Positions 11,055-24,269 of a DNA stretch of 64,000 nucleotides are shown here, in pieces. A program made the position numbers and the translations under genes. A model generated the notes under the pieces. The model was not told where the DNA came from. It searched no databases and saw only the letters and a program-made list of their open reading frames with translations. How positions within the stretch are numbered: the first letter of the stretch is position 1; the number at the start of each line of letters is the position of its first letter. Source of the stretch: Roridomyces roridus (taxonomy: Eukaryota > Basidiomycota > Agaricomycetes > Agaricales > Mycenaceae); NCBI GenBank assembly GCA_029378245.1, contig JARKIF010000008.1, positions 2,108,001 to 2,172,000 on the forward strand. Reading direction: 5' to 3'.

Positions 11055-12881
11055 ATGGCGTTCGAGAAGAGACGAGAGAGTCAATCAGATCATCAAATAC
11101 TTCTCGACTCGACCGCGATGGTCTTGAAAACCAAAACCGAGGGCCCCTCACAAGCCGAACAACTACTCCGCGTCACCTCGGGCATCGCCGCAGAGCTCAT
11201 CGCCGCTCACGACGCCAACGAAACCGTCTCGCTCAACATCATCCGTGCCAAGATCAGCAAAAAGTTTGGCTATGGCGGCGTCCCTCGGCTCGTCGATATT
11301 ATCAGTGCGATCCCGGAAGAATACAAGGGCGCTCTGTTGCCCAAGTTGAGAGCTAGGCCAGTCAGGACTGCGAGCGGGGTGCGTGTTTCTGTTTCCCTTC
11401 TGCACGGAATCTTAATTTTTTTTGGCTAGATCGCAGTGGTAGCGGTAATGTGCAAACCGCACCGATGTCCACACATTGCGATGACTGGCAACATATGTGT
11501 CTACTGCCCTGGCGGGCCCGACTCGGATTTCGACTATAGCACGCAGAGTTATACGGGTTACGAGCCGACGAGTATGCGGGCTATCCGCGCGCGGTATGAC
11601 CCGTATGAGCAGACGCGTGGGCGGGTGGAGCAGCTGAAGAGTTTGGGGCATAGCGTCGACAAGGTCGAATTTATCATCATGGGCGGGACGTTCATGAGCA
11701 TGCCCGAGGACTATAGGAGCAAGTTTGTCGCTCAGCTGCATAATGCCTTGTCTGGTTTCACGGGGACAGACGTGGACGAGGCCGTTCGGTGAGTACAGCA
11801 TCCGTCTTTCTGGTTTTTTGACTGAGTGTATACAGGTATTCAGAACAGAGCAAGTCCAAGGCGATAGGTATAACAATCGAGACACGACCAGACTACTGCC
11901 TACGCCCCCATCTCAGCCAAATGCTCCGCTACGGCTGCACACGACTCGAAATCGGGGTGCAATCCGTCTACGAGGACGTCGCACGGGACACGAATCGAGG
12001 GCACACCGTCCGCGCCGTCTCCGAATCCTTCCATCTCGCCAAAGACGCCGGATTCAAGGTCGTAGCACACATGATGCCCGACCTCCCCAACCGTCGGCCT
12101 CGAACGCGATCTCGCACAGTTCAAAGAGTACTTTGAGAACCCTGCGTTCCGGAGCGATGGTCTCAAGATCTACCCAACACTCGTCATCCGTGGGACGGGC
12201 CTGTACGAGCTTTGGCGGACAGGGCGGTACAAGAATTACACACCCAACGTCCTCGTGGACGTGGTCGCGCGTATACTAGCTCTTGTGCCCCCATGGACCC
12301 GTGTGTACCGTGTCCAGCGTGATATTCCACTTCCGTTGGTCACCAGCGGGTGCGAAAACTCGGGCAATCTGCGCGAGCTGGCGTTGAACCGGATGAAGGA
12401 CTTTGGCGCCGAATGTCGTGATGTGCGATATCGCGAAGTGGGGATTCACGAGATTCATCACAAGGTGCGGCCCGAGGCGGTCGAGCTGCTGAGGCGCGAT
12501 TATACGGCCAATGGTGGTTGGGAGACATTCCTGTCGTATGAGGACCCCGAGCGGGATATCCTCGTCGGGTTGTTGCGACTTCGGAAATGCTCGGAGGAGG
12601 GCACGTTCCGACCAGAGTTGGTGCGGCAGCCAGAGGGCGGATGTAGCATCGTGCGCGAGCTGCATGTCTACGGGACGGCGGTGCCTGTTCATGGCCGCGA
12701 CCCGAGCAAGTTCCAGCATCAAGGATTTGGGACGCTACTCATGGAGGAGGCGGAGCGGATAGCCAGGGAAGAGCATGGGAGCGTCAAGCTTGCTGTGATA
12801 TCTGGCGTTGGGACGCGGGATTACTACCGCAAGCTGGGGTACGAGCTGGATGGGCCGTACATGAGCAAGTCGTTGGTATAG
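11055..12881 (+). CDS. ELP3: Elongator complex catalytic subunit Elp3 (one apparent frameshift)
   Basis: Radical-SAM plus GNAT acetyltransferase of Elongator, which starts cm5U34/mcm5U34 modification of tRNA wobble uridines. Exons: 11055-11378, 11430-11788, 11836-12881. The radical SAM cluster motif [14 protein letters not shown] is intact, as are [31 protein letters not shown] and [14 protein letters not shown] segments. The GNAT domain shows [18 protein letters not shown] and the C-terminus [11 protein letters not shown]. Frame changes after HMMPDLPN: one extra C at 12091-12092 separates it from [16 protein letters not shown]. Because both sides match yeast Elp3 almost residue for residue, a sequencing error is more likely than inactivation. 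The N-terminal start at 11055 is less certain. Confidence 0.9.
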
Positions 12882-12909
12882 TATTGTGTATCGTTAGACT
12901 AATTGTACA

Positions 12910-14043
12910 TTATGATTCGCCCATGACCAGTGTGTGGAAATTGGGAAATACAAGCTCTTCCTCGACCGTCTTGCGTATGACATCCTGGATGAATCGCTCC
13001 ACGCGGGTCACGTTCTTCAGGACGTGCTTGTCCGCCTGGCCGATCTCGCTCTCGATGTATATCGAGGGCAAAAGTCGCTGGCCGACGGGAAGAGGCTTGG
13101 AGTGGCGAGGATACGACGGCGAGTCGAACGGGTCGGGGTCTATATCCGGAGGTGAGCTGTGTGGGGAAGACGGAGAGTCTCGTTTGGGTCGATTGCCACC
13201 ACCTGTAGGACCATACGGGTCCAGGTCATCTAATATGCAGAGGTGCACGCGTTTGCGCTCGCCCTCGTACGCGACGGCTACTTCGCCCGTAAAGACGAGG
13301 CCGGTGACGGAGAGCTTTATAGGGAGGGACATGAACATTGGGGAGGGGTAGTTTATGAGCAGAGACGTTGTCAGCGTTATGCGAAGGTCCGACGCCCAGT
13401 TTACATGCAGGTGAATCTGCAGGTTTGGGTACGCAGGCCCAGCGTTGGGATTCGAGGGGGCGTCGGGGGTTGGCTGTTTCGGCGATTCCGAGTCTATAGA
13501 CTGCTCAGAGTCTAAAGAAACCCGACGGCTGGGCTCGCGAGCTGCCAACGGGGATGTGAATGGCGTTGCCAATGGACTTCGGTACATGGGCGAATTGGGC
13601 CACACCGAGTAAGAAGGCCCGAGACTCGGGAGACTGCTCATCCCGCCATTCCACACATCTGGAGGCGCATGCAGCGAGGGCGTCGAAGAGAACATGTCCA
13701 CACCACGTACATGAGGCGGCAGGTGGTGGTACCCAAGCGGTTCCTCTCTTGCTGCAGCTCGTCGCGAGACCCATTCAAAACCATCATCATCCTCCGCGCC
13801 CTCGGTGACCTTGACAGGCTCCCCACCAGATTCCGAGTCGTCATCTTCGAGAAAGTCCCGGTGAATGTTCCGTAGGTCGACTAATTCCACGTCTGGCGAT
13901 GCAGACCCAAAATCGAGCGAAGTGACCTCCACTGGGCCTATGAAGGAGGGACGCGCGGTGCTGGCCAGCTGTCGATTGAGCATTTCGACCAAGGAGGACG
14001 ACAAGGACCCATCCAATTTGCTCCAGTCTAGATCAATGGACAT
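12910..14043 (-). CDS. MDM12: Mitochondrial distribution and morphology protein 12 (ERMES subunit)
   Basis: Single-exon 377-residue protein that starts MSIDLDWSKLDGS, the typical Mdm12 N-terminus. Mdm12 is the cytosolic SMP-domain bridge in the ER-mitochondria encounter structure, binding phospholipids and linking Mmm1 to Mdm34. The SMP fold is recognised from SPDVELVDLRNIHRDFLEDD and VNWASDLRITLTTSLLINYP, then LPIKLSVTGLVFTGEVAVAY and the C-terminal EIGQADKHVLKNVTRVERFI. A low-complexity insertion of roughly 100 residues in the first half is common in basidiomycete orthologues. It ends 28 bp from the ELP3 stop, so the two genes converge tightly. Confidence 0.92.
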   Translation of the reverse strand: MSIDLDWSKLDGSLSSSLVEMLNRQLASTARPSFIGPVEVTSLDFGSASPDVELVDLRNIHRDFLEDDDSESGGEPVKVTEGAEDDDGFEWVSRRAAAREEPLGYHHLPPHVRGVDMFSSTPSLHAPPDVWNGGMSSLPSLGPSYSVWPNSPMYRSPLATPFTSPLAAREPSRRVSLDSEQSIDSESPKQPTPDAPSNPNAGPAYPNLQIHLHVNWASDLRITLTTSLLINYPSPMFMSLPIKLSVTGLVFTGEVAVAYEGERKRVHLCILDDLDPYGPTGGGNRPKRDSPSSPHSSPPDIDPDPFDSPSYPRHSKPLPVGQRLLPSIYIESEIGQADKHVLKNVTRVERFIQDVIRKTVEEELVFPNFHTLVMGES

Positions 14044-14089
14044 GGTTGTCGTGAAGAGGAATTGTGTGGCTTGAACAAATAGGAGACGA

Positions 14090-14150
14090 ATTGGATTTCA
14101 TTCTGGTGAGCAACTGCTACTACTATACACGCAACGTACGCAGCACTACC
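14090..14150 (+). repeat. Direct repeat, left copy
   Basis: About 60 bp (TTGGATTTCATTCTGGTGAG .. ACACGCAACGTACGCAGCAC) recurring at 16458-16515 in the same orientation with few differences. The two copies bracket the F-box-like gene segment. This copy lies just upstream of the MDM12 start. Confidence 0.7.
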
Positions 14151-14391
14151 CCCGAAAGATGGCGTATTCAAAATTCCATAAAGATACATGTTTTTGGAGC
14201 ACGACAAATGTCGGCAAGCAGCTTCGACGACGCCGTGAACGCCGCCACATTGAATCGGCACCCACAGCTTCCTGCCTCCACCGCAGCCTCTCGAATAGTT
14301 GTGAAATCCGTATCATCTCGCTCTTCAACTAATTCCCGCTAAGAGTGCCGTCAGCAAGTGTGGATAGAAGTCTGGGATATTTAGTACCCGG

Positions 14392-15481
14392 TTATTCACC
14401 ATTTTTATGAACTGTGAAGGATGCTAGCGGAAACGCTGCTTCATAATCCTCCCGTGCGGTATATGCACTGAAAATTTCGATTTCTTGAGGGAAACCATTG
14501 GGACACGCTCCTGAGAGAGCGGCGATAGGATCTGGGCCGAGAAACACCTCGTGAACCGCCAAAGTCTGTAGCACAGGCAAACGGAACGCCTTGAAAAGTT
14601 GGTGGTTTGCATCTGCGCCTGGGCCACCATCTAATGGCGGAATGTGAATCAAAGAAGCGGCCGATGATTCGCTGGGATCAAGAATTGTGAGGTCGCAATC
14701 TTGGAGGAGTGTGGTGTGACGAAGGATCTCGAGAACCTTGTTCGCGTAGAGGTCCTCGCCCTTGAGCGTGATTTGAGACCAGGGGAGTGTTGCAAGGAAT
14801 GGATCGAAGCTGCTGGACAGAACCACATGCTTGAGGGCTGGCGCATCTGCGAAGAGAGCCACTGGTGTTTCGGGGCGCTCCCCCCAACTCTCTATGCCTA
14901 TTGTTACACTGCGGAGCATGGGCATGGCTCCTGCTGCGAGGCTACGCAGTCTCTCGACGGGTAGGTAAATTTCCAGATCTTGCCAGCGCGACGCATGCTG
15001 CGGGAGTGCTCCGATGCTCTCCTCGACTATGGTCTTATCGTCAGCCGTCTTCATTGGATAGTCCATCCGAATGGATAGGGCACAGTTTCCGAAGCGTTGG
15101 AGCCACATCTTGAGCAGATCTCGCTGTCGAGCCTGACGTCGGGGATAGAAAAACAGCTCCAGCGTGCTCCAGAGCGCAGGTGTAGCCAATGCCACATCGC
15201 GCCATTGGCGACAGATTTGGAGGAGAAACGACGGTGACTTCTTTCCGATAAAGCTCGGCCGATGCAGGTACGAGGGGGAGGAATTGCAACAAGATTTCGG
15301 ACGTGATTTCGGTGGGGAGCGTCAGGATGGGAAATTTGTACTCTGCGAGCGTTTGGTTGCATTTTTCGCGCTCGGCGAGAAGTGGGGCCATGAGCCGCTG
15401 GAGTTTCTCTATTTCGGCATCCAGCTGCGCAATACGAGCACGAGCAGTAGAACGCCGTTTCTGGTCGGATGAGGAGGCCAT
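14392..15481 (-). CDS. F-box-like protein (one apparent frameshift)
   Basis: Typical agaricomycete F-box-like architecture. Residues 1-45 form a basic coiled-coil start (MASSSDQKRRS.., IAQLDAEIEKLQRLMAPLLA). The F-box core follows (FPILTLPTEITSEILLQFLP) and continues as SFLLQICRQWRDVALATPAL-type sequence in a second frame. Then comes a leucine-rich-repeat-like C-terminal half of about 260 residues. The two frames must be joined by a one-base change near 15250-15265, around a TTT run. F-box proteins act as substrate adaptors of SCF ubiquitin ligases through Skp1; whether this divergent family binds Skp1 is unknown. No intron is evident. Pseudogene or consensus error are both possible. Confidence 0.7.
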
Positions 15482-16457
15482 CTGAAATTTGAAAGGCGGA
15501 AGAGATGAGCAGTTTGATGGCTTTGTCAACTTGCTCTTGACCACAAGAACTCTAGAAGCCGTCTCATGGAAAATCCAGCCTATATGTAGCGGGCGGCGCT
15601 CGAACGTTGCACACTCCATGTTCCGCCGACCTCGTTAGACTCCATGACATTTCTTGCTTGGCCCACGATCTCAAACAGTCAAGCAATGTCAACTCCAGGA
15701 CTGGTTTATTTCAAGCATAGGGCTCTACAACGACGAGGATGGCGCGTTCGGCATGTCGAGCTATAGAATACGTTGTCGGCAACGTCTCTGACACCACCCC
15801 TCTCTCGCTCGCCGTTTAGCAAATGCATCACGACGGCCTCCGCCGTGCGGCGTGCTTTCACATGCCGAAGGAGCGACCGCCCTCGTCGCGCTCGTCTACA
15901 TTTCACGCTCTCCTTTCCACAGCTCTCGGAGAATGGGTCCTCCAGCGCGCCACCTCTCCATCGCTCTCGAAAACTGGCACTCGAGCGCCCCGGCTTCGAG
16001 CTCTCCTCACCACATTCGAGCATTGGCAGTCTATCACCACCCACGCACGTCCTCTGTACCCCGACGACGTTCCTATGGACGTCTAGGAGGACAGATATTA
16101 GCCCGTTGCCGCTGTACAGAAACCAAGGCATCACAACCGTTCTTCCGAGTCCCGACGGCGGCGTAGGCGTGCGTTGCTTGCCGTCGTTGGCGGCTACCTC
16201 AATATCTTTTCCAAATCACCACCTTGGTGGAAAGACTACCTTCGGCTTGGTGCCGACACACGCTTGGACCTCTTCGCTCGCGGGCTTTTAGTGACCAGAA
16301 TACGATCGCTTGGCAGAAGCCAGGCTATGGATGTAACGTACATCTAAAACTACAACTACCTTATGCACCTTGCGAAGTGCATCTCTCTCTCTTGAAATGT
16401 CTTGAAATGTGACCTTGACCATGGGAATCGAATCGGAATGGCAGACTTGTGATGACT
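15482..16457 (+). other. Possible hypothetical gene, unresolved
   Basis: The plus strand contains a protein-like tail ending at 16347: RRALLAVVGGYLN, then KSPPWWKDYLRLGADTRLD, then LFARGLLVTRIRSLG, with stop TAA at 16345-16347. Upstream in-frame material is ambiguous (candidate exon around 15823-16086). The tail looks like a genuine coding end, but no family is recognised and the gene model cannot be completed. Confidence 0.3.
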
Positions 16458-16515
16458 TGGATTTCATTCTGGTGAGCAACTACTACATATTATACACGCA
16501 ACGTACGCAGCACGA
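16458..16515 (+). repeat. Direct repeat, right copy
   Basis: Second copy of the ~60-bp repeat found at 14090-14150, same orientation. It lies between the unresolved coding tail and the 3' end of the kinase gene. Confidence 0.7.
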
Positions 16516-16598
16516 CCATGTATGTCTTTGATAATACATGCTGTTTTTTGCTTTTCTTTTCACGTCTACACCCGCTGACCATTCAAAGGCCCAAGGCC

Positions 16599-18160
16599 TT
16601 AATAATTCCAGCCCAATTCATTACACCTCCGGCGCCACAGTATGCGCAAGTCTCGCATGGCGCGCTTCACCTTGCTCTCCTTGACGTCAGGAGGAGGCGC
16701 GAAGGAGCCGCAGGTAGCACCGTTGGCCGCGAAGGCGGGCGCAGCTCCCATGATGCTTGGGTCATCCGCGGGATGAGATTTGCGATAGGCTGCGTCATGC
16801 GACTGGGATGACGACGAGTGCCATTCGGAGTCATCTGACGACGACAAGCTCGAGTCGGATCCAAAGTAGACCTCCGAATCCGGTGCGGTGGGGAAGGGTA
16901 ATGCAGAGTCAAAGTCGGAGGGAACGTGCGGGTAAGTGTATATGGGAATGTCCGACCGCCGGGGTTTGAGAGGACCACTGCGTTGAAACGCAGGCCTATA
17001 CTTGTGCTTGTCCAAGATACACTGAGGAACACCCGGCGGAAGCTGCTCCATCCACACCTCGGGAGGCGCAGGGTAGGGCGGGAGACCCTCGATGCGTCCT
17101 GGACCTCTCCACCAAACCTGTTTGCGAACAACCAGGGCCTGCCGTGTGCACATCGATCTCATCGATGTACAGGTCGTCCAGCTTCTGCACCTGCTCGTTG
17201 AACTCCAACAGAGAGGGCCGCTCCGCAGGTTCGAGGGTGAAGAAGCGCGAGCAGAGCCTGGCGAAGGGGAAGGAGATGGGGAAGCGGTCCCGGAGGTATC
17301 TCTTGCGATGACGGAGGAAGATGCCGTAGCGAACGTCCTCTACGGGACGGGCAGAGTACCAGACGGCCTGTCTGGTGATCATGTTGAAGAGTGTAACACC
17401 CATGGCCCAATAGTCGCTGCGTGCAGCACTGTAGGAGCCAGGGCCGGCGCCGAGGTCAAAGGATTCTGAGACGGGTGTCAGTCGTTGACGGAGAAGAGCA
17501 ATATAAAAACGTACCAGGCGTCATGTAGGCCGCCGTACCAAAACCAAGCTGCTCATTGATATCCTCCGTGGTCGCCAGCCCAAAGTCGGTGAGACAGGGG
17601 TTGCAGCCCCAGTAATCGACGAGGACGTGAGACGGCTTGATATTTCTGTGATAAACGCCCTGCTTGTGGCAGAAGAGAACAGCGTCGGTGAGCTGGCCAA
17701 ACGTGCGCTTGATCAGGGCGGAATTGCGCTGGTAAACACCAGACCTGATGGCGTGGACGAGGGTACCCATGGCCTGAAAGTCCATGACGAGGAAAAAGTA
17801 ACCCCTCTCCACGAAATGGCCGTGGAGGGAGACCACGTTGGGATGGCTGGAGACGCGGGAGTGCATGGCAAACTCGCGCTCGTAGATTGCGGGGTCCTCC
17901 TCGTACGACTTGGGTTTCCGCAGGATCTTGACCGCCCACACTTTGTTGACCACGGAGGAGGATGAGGAGAACGACGACGAAGCAGCGGATGACCACGACG
18001 AGCGTCGAGAGGAGGGCTCAGAGTCGGGGTCTACTTCGCCAGTTTCGACGGCCTTGTAGAGCTTGGCATACGACTCGGCGCCGATGAACTTTTCGAGATA
18101 GAGAGCACCGGCGTCGACGTAGTCGCCTGTGATTTCGGGAAGACGTTTGATGACAGGCAT
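16599..18160 (-). CDS. Protein-kinase-like protein with HRN instead of HRD (Ran1-like fold)
   Basis: Kinase domain, two exons with a 49-nt intron (17514-17466). Seen: the ATP-site lysine in VWAVKILRK, hinge region FLVMDFQAMGTL, DFG motif in LTDFGLATTE, activation-loop AYMTPE, SDYWAMGVTLFNMI and C-lobe PAERPSLLEF. The catalytic loop reads YHRNIKPSHVLVD. The catalytic Asp is Asn (codon 17642-17644) and the usual Mg-binding Asn is His, so phosphotransfer is doubtful. A Ser-rich insertion of about 25 residues sits in the N-lobe. Near 17140 the frame shifts by one base (DVHT to RQALVVRKQVWWRG), after which a Pro/Ser-rich C-terminal tail follows. The nearest style is fungal Ran1/Pat1-like kinases; the substrate is unknown. 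Confidence 0.8.
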
Positions 18161-18410
18161 TGTGAGATAGTGGTTGTTGTTGTGGTAGAAGAGAGAGAAG
18201 CGGTAAGGTTAGGAGTCGAAAGTGCTCGCTTTTTAAGGCGCAGGCAAGTGAGACACTCCTATTCCGCGGAAGCAGTCTCGACGCGTCTGGTCCCGCGGAA
18301 GGAGATCTAGGCCAGAGTCTACTCCTGAATGGATGGAGGATGAGGAGAAAGAAAGGGTTGATGCTCCACATTGGACTCGGAGGCTGGAACGAGATATTTC
18401 CTAGTCTATG

Positions 18411-19710
<1,300 letters not shown>

Positions 19711-21045
19711 GGGCATGCATCCCATTCTTTCGTGTTTTTATGTCGTCTGACCTGTCATCATTGGCCAATTCTCTGTACGAAACATGTCAGTAAGCATCTT
19801 CCAATTTATATTCCTCTCACCCTCTCTGGCCGCCGTAAACAATCCGCCGATTCTTGGGTCGGACATTGATGGTGTCACGTGATAGCGAGCCGCGAGCCCA
19901 TCGTGTCGAAGGATCTCGGTCGGATGCTGCGAAAAAGCTTTGGTTGTGTCCCGCACCTCCCAACGGACCACCACCCCTCATGAGCGTTTCTTCTCTGCTT
20001 CTTTTTTCTCCAATAATTTTCGTTCCCATCTGCGGTGTCTCTCCCTCCCCAATAATACCTCCTTCTTCAGGCCGAGTGAGACGGTGTGTGTGTGTGCTCG
20101 TAGCGCTAGGCGTCAGCACAGCTCCTTCGGGGACGACGAGGAGAAACGGTCGAGTTTCTGGCAGCGAGTCAGCTCGATGGAAGACAGAAATGAGATAAGA
20201 CTCACGAGCACGCAAAACCAAAAATTTCCGAGTCCTCTCAACGTGCTGCGCGCAGTGTCTTGAGCCAGACCGAATGGGGTGATCCTTGCGACACAAATCA
20301 GCACTCCGGCGTCGATCTTCAATGTAAAGCTTACTAGTAGTTCGACGCATCTGTGGAAGCCCGTAGGTCGGCCTCGGCAACAGCTCCTCCTCTAACAACC
20401 AGCCCAATGCCCTTGATGGGCCGGGTAACCCAGGCGCCCACCAATTCGGTGATTAAACCACTCTCTGCGCCAGCCTTACCTCGAAGAGCGAAGCCGGTCG
20501 CACCAACGCGTGCTCCATCCGGATTCCGCAAGTGGAGACGCAGTGTCAAAGGGAGTGCGATGATGTCGGTGGAGATAGCTGGGCACCCTTGGGACAAGGT
20601 ATCGCATGCCTTGAAGATGAACGTCTTTTGCGGGAGTCTGGAAACAGTGCATGTAGTTTAATGACAAGTATGGCAATCCCAGCAGAACACATCATACTCA
20701 CTGTCCTGGTCCAAGACGATCCCGAGCACTGTTCTTCACACCGGAAATGGAGATAAATCGGAAGACGGACGAGCAGGTCCACCCTGGATTTAATGGCCGA
20801 GACTTGAGAAAGGTAGTGACTTCGGCCGGGTGCTGAGACTGTCTCCCTTTGTTGCATGAACGTTGGAATGCCAGACGGGAGGATTCGACTTCAAGACGCG
20901 GTTTTTTGGGCGGCCGTGCTCGAGTGCGTCCATGGCTTGTCTTTGGTGATACCCGGCCCAACCAGGAGAGGTAGTTTGCTAGTATGTAGTCGCGGCATGA
21001 GTGCAAGAGGAAAGTGTTCGATCAGATGGCTTGCTCCGAGACCGA
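19711..21045. other. Region with an uncertain minus-strand reading frame
   Basis: A minus-strand stretch at 20334-20597 encodes a Gly/Ala/Val-rich peptide (VGATGFALRGKAGAESG, then LVGAWVTRPIKGIGLVVRGG), possibly preceded by exons in 20600-20860. It looks protein-like but is not recognised, and splice sites could not be fixed. The remainder shows nothing supportable. Confidence 0.25.
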
Positions 21046-22202
21046 ATGAGTATGAACGTCAACAGTCCCAGTCTGTTCAAGGTCCAGGAACTCGTCGATT
21101 ACTGCATCGATTTCCTCTGCGATTCTCGTCCAGACCTGCAGCGATGCGCACTGGTCTGTCGCTCTTGGGTCCGTCCTGCTCAACGCTTACTTTTCCGAAA
21201 CTGGACGTTTCTGGACGGTGTACCAGACAGTCGGCGACTCGACGCTCTGGAGCACTTATCTCACTCACCGGAGTTACTGCATGCTACTGTGAGGCTCCAG
21301 ACGCGTCTTTCGTTTCTCGACGAGCCCAATTTCTCGGCTCTCTTACCCCACTTGAGGCGGCTACGGGAACTTCACGTCGGTGGAGTGTCTCCGTGGTCCA
21401 CGAGCGCGTTGTCCTCTACGGCTATGGTAAATCTTGGAGCACTCCTCGATCTACCTTTGATACAACGCGTCGAGCTGGCCTATACATACCTCGACTTGAC
21501 TGCGTTTCTACGTATTTGGGACGGATGCTCAAAGAACATAAAGCACCTGGTCCTCAAAGAACGTGTCATCGACGGTGGTGTCGACATCTGGGAGTCGCTT
21601 CCGTCTTCGGGGAATCGGGTGGCAGAGATGCACCTAGATTCACTCGATATTTCAGACGATGACATAGGATGGCTCGCCACCGACGCCTTTCCGTTCGGCC
21701 TGTCGCAACTCACGACGCTGTCGTTGACCGTCTATTCAGAAACACTGTTCGATTGGAGTGCACTCGGCATTGCATTAGCCACAATCGAGAGTCTGGAGCT
21801 TGCACTGTACTACACCGTCAGTTATCTTTTGTTCGGTGCTCTGACGACGTCTGAACGAACTTTCAGCGTCTACCGGACAAGCATATTCAACTAGATGCAA
21901 TGACACGCCTACGAACTCTCACTTTCAGGACGAGATCCATATTCGGTGGCGTATTGGCCTGTCTCTCCACCGTGCCACCCAACAACACGGTCACTACAGT
22001 TCGCATGTTTCCTCGTCACCGGCCCCCAAACGGCACTCTTGTGTCAATCGATAGCCTTCTTGCGACATTTCCAATGTTGGAGAAAGTGGGAATCGAATGG
22101 GCCTGGGGCGAGAATGACCTCTTTGAATGCCTCCAGGAGTTGCGCTCAAGGGAGTTGCTCTCCGTTTCCATTTTGCCCTCTGCGCCTGCCACGAATGCCT
22201 GA
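21046..22202 (+). CDS. F-box-like/LRR protein, tandem copy 1
   Basis: Divergent F-box-like protein. The N-terminus KVQELVDYCIDFLCDSRPDL, then RCALVCRSWVRPAQRLLFRN, corresponds to the F-box helices. It is followed by about 250 residues of weak leucine-rich repeats and a C-terminal block (LLATFPMLEKVGIEWAWG). Two exons: the first ends near 21815 (LELALYYT), a GT..AG intron of about 50 nt follows, then RLPDKHIQLDAMTRLRTL. The start is set at MSMNVNSPS because the neighbouring paralogue begins at the same distance from the F-box. Same strand as the next gene and about 80 bp from it, which points to tandem duplication followed by divergence. Confidence 0.8.
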
Positions 22203-22283
22203 TCGCGGGGACGCGTCGGCACGTGACAACATTCTTGTCCCAGAAACAGGGTACTCCCTTGTCCGGACGCCACTCTCGCCAGC

Positions 22284-23472
22284 ATGGATCCCCCGTCCAA
22301 GCCACTCGAAATTCAGGAACTAGTCGACCATTGTATCGATTTCCTGCACGATTCACGCCGGGATTTGAAACGATGCGCCCTCGTCTGTCGCGCTTGGCTT
22401 TATCCCGCTCAATTCCATTTATTTCGGAACTGGACCTTCCTGGACACTGCGGCAGACCAGCATCGTCGGGTTGCGCAGCTGGACCGTATGCCCATGTCCC
22501 CGGGTGTCCTTCGCCTCGTCGTGCGGCTTCAGGCTCAGCTGCAATACGTCTATAGACCCCAATTCTCCGCGTTTCTTCCACAGTTTACGAAACTGCAGGA
22601 GCTTCGCATCGGTGGAGTCTATTTGCCATCCAGCTCCACGTACTGGATGAGCATGATGACGGTTAAAAGGCTACTCAGCATACCTTCGATACAGCGCGTC
22701 GAGCTGTATTGCACATTCCATCACCTGGCCCCATTTTTACGGCTGTGGGAGGGATGCTCGGATAACATTCAACACCTGGCTCTTGGTCGGGTCATTATCA
22801 CTGGGCGCGCGGACGACTGGGTTATTCCCTCGTCTCTCGTCCGTCGAACGAGTCGCATCCGATTGGAGACTCTCGTCATCTCATATGGCGCTTTCATCAG
22901 GCGTTGGGTGGCTGCAGATGCCTGTCCATTCGATTTCTCGCGGCTTACGAAATTGACGCTGCGTATGGTGGAGCACGTTGGGGCGTTCAAGTGGGGACCA
23001 CTCAGTGGTTCGTTGGCCACGATTGAAGAATTGGATCTCACTATGATACAAGTAAGCGCCCATCTTCACCCCTCGATATTTATTTATTCATTCTATTCAG
23101 CAAATGCCAAGGGCCGGCCCTCCACCCCATATCGACCTCAGCCAATTCAAACGTTTGCGAATCCTCGCTCTTCGCTCGTTTGATTCAGAAACAACGGTCA
23201 ACATCTTGGACACGCTCTCCACCGTTCATCCACATAACCGCATCCTGATTAGCCGGATTTCGCTCTTTCCGTCCTTGCTCACGATTGAAGCGCTCACGCG
23301 GCTCGACACGCTTCTGACAACCCTGCCTCTCCTCGAACTCGTGGAAGTGAAATTGGGATGGGCGTGGACTAGCGAGGTCTACCGCTTGACGGTGGCGGAG
23401 GATTATCTCCCTCTGTTACGGTCGCGGTACCTGCTTACCGTCGTGGAGACGCGTGGTTCTGACCTAAACTGA
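22284..23472 (+). CDS. F-box-like/LRR protein, tandem copy 2
   Basis: Paralogue of the preceding gene. MDPPSKPLEIQELVDHCIDF, then RCALVCRAWLYPAQFHLFRN, forms the F-box-like region. The LRR-like body and the single intron near the end of exon 1 (after EELDLTMIQ, about 23052-23100) are at the same place. Exon 2 begins QMPRAGPPPHIDLSQFKRL and ends at 23472. Intact through the splice. The predicted role is SCF-type substrate recognition by family analogy only. Confidence 0.82.
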
Positions 23473-24265
23473 CTGGCTCTTACTTGTATCATTTTTTTTT
23501 TTTTTCGTTGGATGGATGGGACGGATGGATTGTTCTGGACCGTAATTATTTAGAAGTGGCTTAATTGTATGGTTCTGCTGCGTTTCTCAGTCTGCTGGCA
23601 CACACAGCCTGCGGCAAAATCTCACATTGCCCGCGATGGAAGATGTCAATGAGTCTTGATGACTGTACACATTGCCTGCTGCGAAATCTCTGTCATGAGT
23701 CTTGATGAGTACGGATAAGGCCGCAAGCGGCGAGTGCCGAACCTTTATTTTCGTCCGTCTCAGAGTCAATACTTGGTCAATTGAGCAGTCTTACAGCTAT
23801 TACTGGACAACATGAGAGGATTTCACAGACTTGGAAGCAAATCAAAAATCCAGTCGAAGCATTAAAATAAACCAAGAGTTTCACCCCTTCAATTCCATTT
23901 CATGTGGAAATGACCGCACCTCGTAGTCTCACCAGCCAGACGGCTAAGTTCACCCTAAAAGGAAACCCGGCCTTAGTACGCACCTCGGTACGATTGTTGC
24001 TGTCGTGGATGAGAGGGCAATGAGAGGGTCATTGATCTTGTTTCGTATGCCCGGGTGCGAATGCTGGGTTGACGTATGATTACGTCGAGTAGGATTTTCA
24101 AATATGAGAACGCACCCAGGTCGACCCTGCATCGGGTCTTATTCCGCAACTCTTGTGAGCATCGAATCCTTCGACCGTGGTGCGCCGCCCTTCCTCGTTA
24201 ATAGTTATCCATGAGCCGATCACCTGCTCTCTGAGTCTGTCAGCTTCTGAAAGTGCTTGAAAGTG
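23473..24265. other. Intergenic, no gene seen
   Basis: Contains a T11 run near 23491, GGATGGATGGGACGGATGGA microsatellite-like sequence and AT-rich spacer. No credible coding or RNA feature. Confidence 0.5.
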
Positions 24266-24269
24266 ATCT

